Shown here one piece after another: positions 32,078 through 34,622 of a stretch of DNA of 34,622 bases. The DNA lies in contig CAKOYA010000011.1 in assembly GCA_934130325.1 (NCBI GenBank), positions 1-34,622 of the forward strand. The letters are read 5' to 3'. Positions within the stretch are counted from its first letter, which is position 1. Each line of letters opens with the position of its first letter. This DNA comes from an uncultured Clostridia bacterium. Its GTDB lineage: Bacteria; Bacillota; Clostridia; TANB77; CAG-465. Made by a program: the position numbers and the translations under genes. The notes under the pieces were generated by a model. That model had not been told where the DNA came from. It did no database searches and saw nothing but the letters and a program-made list of their open reading frames with translations.

Positions 32078-33535
32078 TTATATTTTCATTATTGTTCCAG
32101 TAACAGGAGTAGAAATTCCATTGTTATTAGAAGTTAAACCACCACTTAAAACAACAGTATCGTTTTCTTTTACATATCCTTTTTGTTTTAAAATTTCGAT
32201 ACCTTTATTTAATAGTTTATTTGTATCTTCTGCGTCTGTAACCATCACAGGAGTAACACCGAAACTTACAGCAAGTTGTCTAAATGTTTTTTCATCAGAT
32301 GTTATAACATATATTGGGCAAGCTGGTCTTAAGCTAGAAAGTAGAGAAGGTGTAACACCATCTTCAGATACAGCTATTATAGCATCAGCATTTGAAAATA
32401 GAGCAGAACAACATACAGAGAAGTTTGCTTGTCTCTTAAATTCAAAACTATCACTTAAATCACTTTTTTCAAAAGTAGTAAGTTTTTCGATATTCTTTTT
32501 CTTAAATCTTTTCCAGTAACATATATTAGCTTCACTAGCTTTAATTATTTTAGCCATTGTTTTTACAGCTTCAATTGGGTAGTCGCCTTGTGCAGATTCT
32601 CCAGATAACATAGTAGCAGATGTTCCGTCATATACTGCATTTGCAACGTCTGAAACCTCAGCTCTAGTTGGTCTAGGATTTTTTTGCATTGATTCTAACA
32701 TTTGTGTTGCAGTTATTACAGGTTTTCCAGCTTGTGAAGTCTTTTTAATCATCATTTTTTGAGCAGCTGGAACTTCTTCCTCAGGAATTTCAACACCTAA
32801 ATCACCACGAGCAACCATTATTCCATCAGTTACTTTTAAGATTTCATCAAAATTATCCAAACCTTCTTGGTTTTCTATTTTAGATATAATCTTTATTCTG
32901 TTTTTACCAACACTATCAAGGTAGTTCTTCATATCTATTACGTCTTGAGCTTTACGTATAAATGAAGCAGCTATAAAATCAAAATCATTTTCAACAGCAA
33001 ATCTTAAATCTGCTTTATCTTTTTCAGTCATAGCTGGTAATTTTAATTTAGCACCAGGAACATTGATTCCTCTTCTTCCTTTTAAAAGACCACTGTTTTG
33101 TAGTGTACATTCTATTTCAGTACCTTCAATTTTATCAACAATTAAGTCTATTAATCCATCATCAATTAAAATATGTGATCCTACAGAAATATCATTTGGA
33201 AGACCAGCATATGTAATACCTAAAGTCTTATCATCACCTTTTATATCCCTTGTAGTTAAAGTAATTTTTTCACCTTTATTAAATTGATGTTTTTCTCCAT
33301 CTGCAAAATCAGTAGTTCTGATTTCAGGGCCTTTAGTATCCAACATAAAAGCTACATTAGTTCCTAGTTTTTTATTAATTTCTCTTAAAGTTTTTACTTT
33401 AGCTAAATGCTCAGCATGGTCACCATGAGAAAAGTTTAATCTCATTACATTCATACCAGATTTTATTAATTCTTCTAAAACTTCTGGTGTTTCACTAGCA
33501 GGACCAATTGTACATACGATTTTTGTTTTTTTCAT
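32078..33535 (-). CDS. pyk: Pyruvate kinase
   Basis: This 485-residue glycolytic enzyme converts PEP and ADP to pyruvate and ATP. The signature motifs are all present: KKTKIVCTIGPASE at the start, MNVMRLNFSHGDHAEH, MLDTKGPEIR, KIENQEGLDNFDEIL with the catalytic Lys, MVARGDLGVEIP and KPVITATQMLESM. The C-terminal domain ends at NNGISTPVTGTIMKI. There is no extra C-terminal PEP-utiliser domain as in Bacillus. The open frame continues upstream to TTG 33646, but that codon is the -35 of the promoter; ATG 33535 follows AAGGGAG. A 12-bp leader hairpin (33565-33595) may affect expression. Confidence 0.97.
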   Translation of the reverse strand: MKKTKIVCTIGPASETPEVLEELIKSGMNVMRLNFSHGDHAEHLAKVKTLREINKKLGTNVAFMLDTKGPEIRTTDFADGEKHQFNKGEKITLTTRDIKGDDKTLGITYAGLPNDISVGSHILIDDGLIDLIVDKIEGTEIECTLQNSGLLKGRRGINVPGAKLKLPAMTEKDKADLRFAVENDFDFIAASFIRKAQDVIDMKNYLDSVGKNRIKIISKIENQEGLDNFDEILKVTDGIMVARGDLGVEIPEEEVPAAQKMMIKKTSQAGKPVITATQMLESMQKNPRPTRAEVSDVANAVYDGTSATMLSGESAQGDYPIEAVKTMAKIIKASEANICYWKRFKKKNIEKLTTFEKSDLSDSFEFKRQANFSVCCSALFSNADAIIAVSEDGVTPSLLSSLRPACPIYVITSDEKTFRQLAVSFGVTPVMVTDAEDTNKLLNKGIEILKQKGYVKENDTVVLSGGLTSNNNGISTPVTGTIMKI

Positions 33536-33564
33536 AAAATTCCACTCCCTTAAAAATACAAATA

Positions 33565-33595
33565 ATACATATAATATCCATAGTATTATATGTAT
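33565..33595 (-). promoter_or_regulatory. Leader hairpin in the pyk 5' untranslated region
   Basis: A perfect 12-bp stem (33565-33576 with 33584-33595) with a 7-base loop lies between the promoter and the ribosome site. On the transcript it is followed by a T-rich stretch, so it could act as an attenuator or as a 5' stabilising structure. Confidence 0.6.
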
Positions 33596-33617
33596 ATTTT
33601 TGCGTATTGCAATAACT

Positions 33618-33646
33618 AGTATACCTTTTTTTACCTTTAAAGTCAA
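33618..33646 (-). promoter_or_regulatory. SigmaA promoter of pyk
   Basis: On the minus strand TTGACT (33646-33641), 17-base spacer, TATACT (33623-33618). Confidence 0.9.
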
Positions 33647-33755
33647 TATTTTAGGAAAATTTTGTTAAAATTAGTCGAAAATATTAAACTTTATTAATTA
33701 ATAACGTAAAACTTATATGTACGTTAATTCATTATTCATAAATAAAAAAATAGAC

Positions 33756-33784
33756 TTGAAATGAGTAGACAGATATAGTAAAAT
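33756..33784 (+). promoter_or_regulatory. SigmaA promoter of the J-domain gene
   Basis: TTGAAA (33756-33761), 17-base spacer, TAAAAT (33779-33784). It is divergent from pyk. Confidence 0.85.
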
Positions 33785-33814
33785 ATAATTGGTATAGTAG
33801 TTATAGGAGAAAAA

Positions 33815-34450
33815 ATGAAGAATTATTATGAAATTTTAGAAGTAAATAATAAAGCCTCACCTGATATAATAAAAAAAGTATTTAAATTACAAATAAAAAA
33901 ATATCATCCTGATGTAGTAGGAGAAGGGGAAAAAGGGCTAGCTGAAATTAAGGTAAAGGAATTAAATGAGGCATATGATATTTTATCTGATGAAAATAAG
34001 AGAGCAGAATATGATAGAGTTTTAAATGAGGAGTTAGAAAGTATAAAACATAATTATGATAACCAATTGTTATATGAAATAGAAAATTTAAAACAAAGAT
34101 TGCAGTTGAGCGAACAGATTATAAATCAATTTTTAGGTGATTTAGATTTATCAGAATATTACAACTATCAAGAGATAAATAATACTAGTGGAGGTATGGT
34201 AAATAAAAGTAATGATGATAATTTAGATAAAGAGACTATTAAAGAGAGTGGAAACTTTGAATTTTTTAAATGGATAATGGGAAAAGACATTGAAAATGAA
34301 AGTACAGGTATGTATTATTTGCGCATATTTATTTCATTTTTGCTTAGAATTTTCTTAATAGTGATATTTTTTATTTTTATATTTACGGTGATATCTTTTT
34401 CTACTGGTAATAATGTATTCCAAATATTTTTTAATGTATTTTTTAAATAA
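33815..34450 (+). CDS. Membrane-anchored J-domain (DnaJ-like) protein
   Basis: This 211-residue protein has an N-terminal J domain (residues 1-68): NYYEILEVNNKASPDIIKKVFKLQIKKYHPDV with the HPD motif that stimulates DnaK ATPase, then ELNEAYDILSDENKRAEYDRVL. A coiled, charged linker follows, then one C-terminal membrane helix (about residues 173-195, YLRIFISFLLRIFLIVIFF). It lacks the Gly/Phe region, zinc fingers and substrate domains of true DnaJ. It is therefore a specialised co-chaperone that would recruit DnaK to the membrane. AGGAG precedes ATG 33815. It is a single gene with its own promoter and terminator. Confidence 0.9.
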   Translation: MKNYYEILEVNNKASPDIIKKVFKLQIKKYHPDVVGEGEKGLAEIKVKELNEAYDILSDENKRAEYDRVLNEELESIKHNYDNQLLYEIENLKQRLQLSEQIINQFLGDLDLSEYYNYQEINNTSGGMVNKSNDDNLDKETIKESGNFEFFKWIMGKDIENESTGMYYLRIFISFLLRIFLIVIFFIFIFTVISFSTGNNVFQIFFNVFFK

Positions 34451-34458
34451 TTTAAATG

Positions 34459-34503
34459 ATAATAAAGAACTATATCGTATAAGAGAATATAGTTCTTTAT
34501 TAT
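34459..34503. terminator. Bidirectional terminator between the J-domain gene and the right-edge gene
   Basis: A perfect 17-bp stem (34459-34475 with 34487-34503) has an 11-base loop and lies between two converging genes. The arms end in TTTATTAT-type sequence. Confidence 0.85.
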
Positions 34504-34622
34504 TTATAAAATGATACAAATTAATCCGCCGCTGCCTTCATTTATAATTTTTTGGAGTGTTTCTTGAAGTTTCATTTGAGCTTCATCGGGCATTCTATAT
34601 AATTTATTATGCAATCCTTCAT
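34504..34622 (-). CDS. Partial gene cut by the right edge, C-terminal 38 residues, unidentified
   Basis: The open minus-strand frame enters from the right edge (phase offset two bases) and ends at TAA 34506-34504. The visible end reads GLHNKLYRMPDEAQMKLQET then LQKIINEGSGGLICIIL. A helical charged segment is followed by a short hydrophobic tail. I do not recognise it. The terminator placed just after its stop supports it as a real gene end. Confidence 0.55.
   Translation of the reverse strand, partial: EGLHNKLYRMPDEAQMKLQETLQKIINEGSGGLICIIL

Noticed and set aside
33536..33646. 37-residue N-terminal extension of pyruvate kinase on the minus strand
   Set aside because: Its first codon is the -35 TTGACT of the pyk promoter and the family starts at MKKTKIVCTIG.

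Overview
The window looks like chromosomal DNA of a very AT-rich, spore-forming Clostridia-type Firmicute. Evidence: strong AGGAGG-type ribosome sites, TTGACA/TATAAT promoters, U-tailed hairpins, two sporulation genes (spoIIR and a 22-codon spoVM beside rpmB), and an anaerobe-type rubrerythrin. The species cannot be named. I found no tRNA, rRNA, CRISPR array, prophage or insertion sequence.

Layout. 1-5.9 kb: addA, pgeF, a DUF378 membrane protein, and spoIIR on the minus strand. 6.0-9.3 kb: an orphan gene, a monofunctional peptidoglycan glycosyltransferase, a membrane-anchored protein and rubrerythrin; the last two share a duplicated 67-bp promoter segment. 9.3-14.0 kb: a MarR regulator with a two-subunit ABC exporter. 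14.1-19.3 kb: an unknown protein, tex, a small membrane protein and a DUF2207 protein. 19.4-23.5 kb: a DapB-like dehydrogenase and uvrA with a likely SOS box. 23.5-23.9 kb: two tiny membrane proteins on the minus strand, one extremely cysteine-rich. 24.0-28.3 kb: rlmD-type rRNA methyltransferase, GNAT acetyltransferase, a broken CMD-cupin gene, tspO and a metallophosphoesterase. 28.3-31.7 kb: a DXS-like enzyme and MerR regulator behind a MerR-type 19-bp-spacer promoter, then nth (minus), a small membrane protein and spoVM. 31.7-34.6 kb: rpmB and pyk (minus), a J-domain membrane protein, and the end of an unidentified minus-strand gene.

Main discovery. CGG is almost absent as an in-frame codon: I count five in the whole window. 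Three of these (tex 16176, DUF2207 19295, rlmD 25405) lie exactly where the conserved protein leaves frame. In each case, skipping only the C and reading the following GGN as glycine restores the family sequence and its normal stop. More than 30 CGG triplets in the other two phases cause no disruption. This suggests that CGG is unassigned, or that CGGN is read as a four-base glycine codon, causing systematic +1 recoding. The other two in-frame CGGs are codon 11 of the unknown gene at 14100 and the penultimate codon of merR. They are either exceptions or regulatory cases. Sequence error remains an alternative, but it does not easily explain the phase restriction.

Several start codons were moved inward because the longest open frame begins inside a promoter -35 box (marR, pyk) or upstream of the only good ribosome site.
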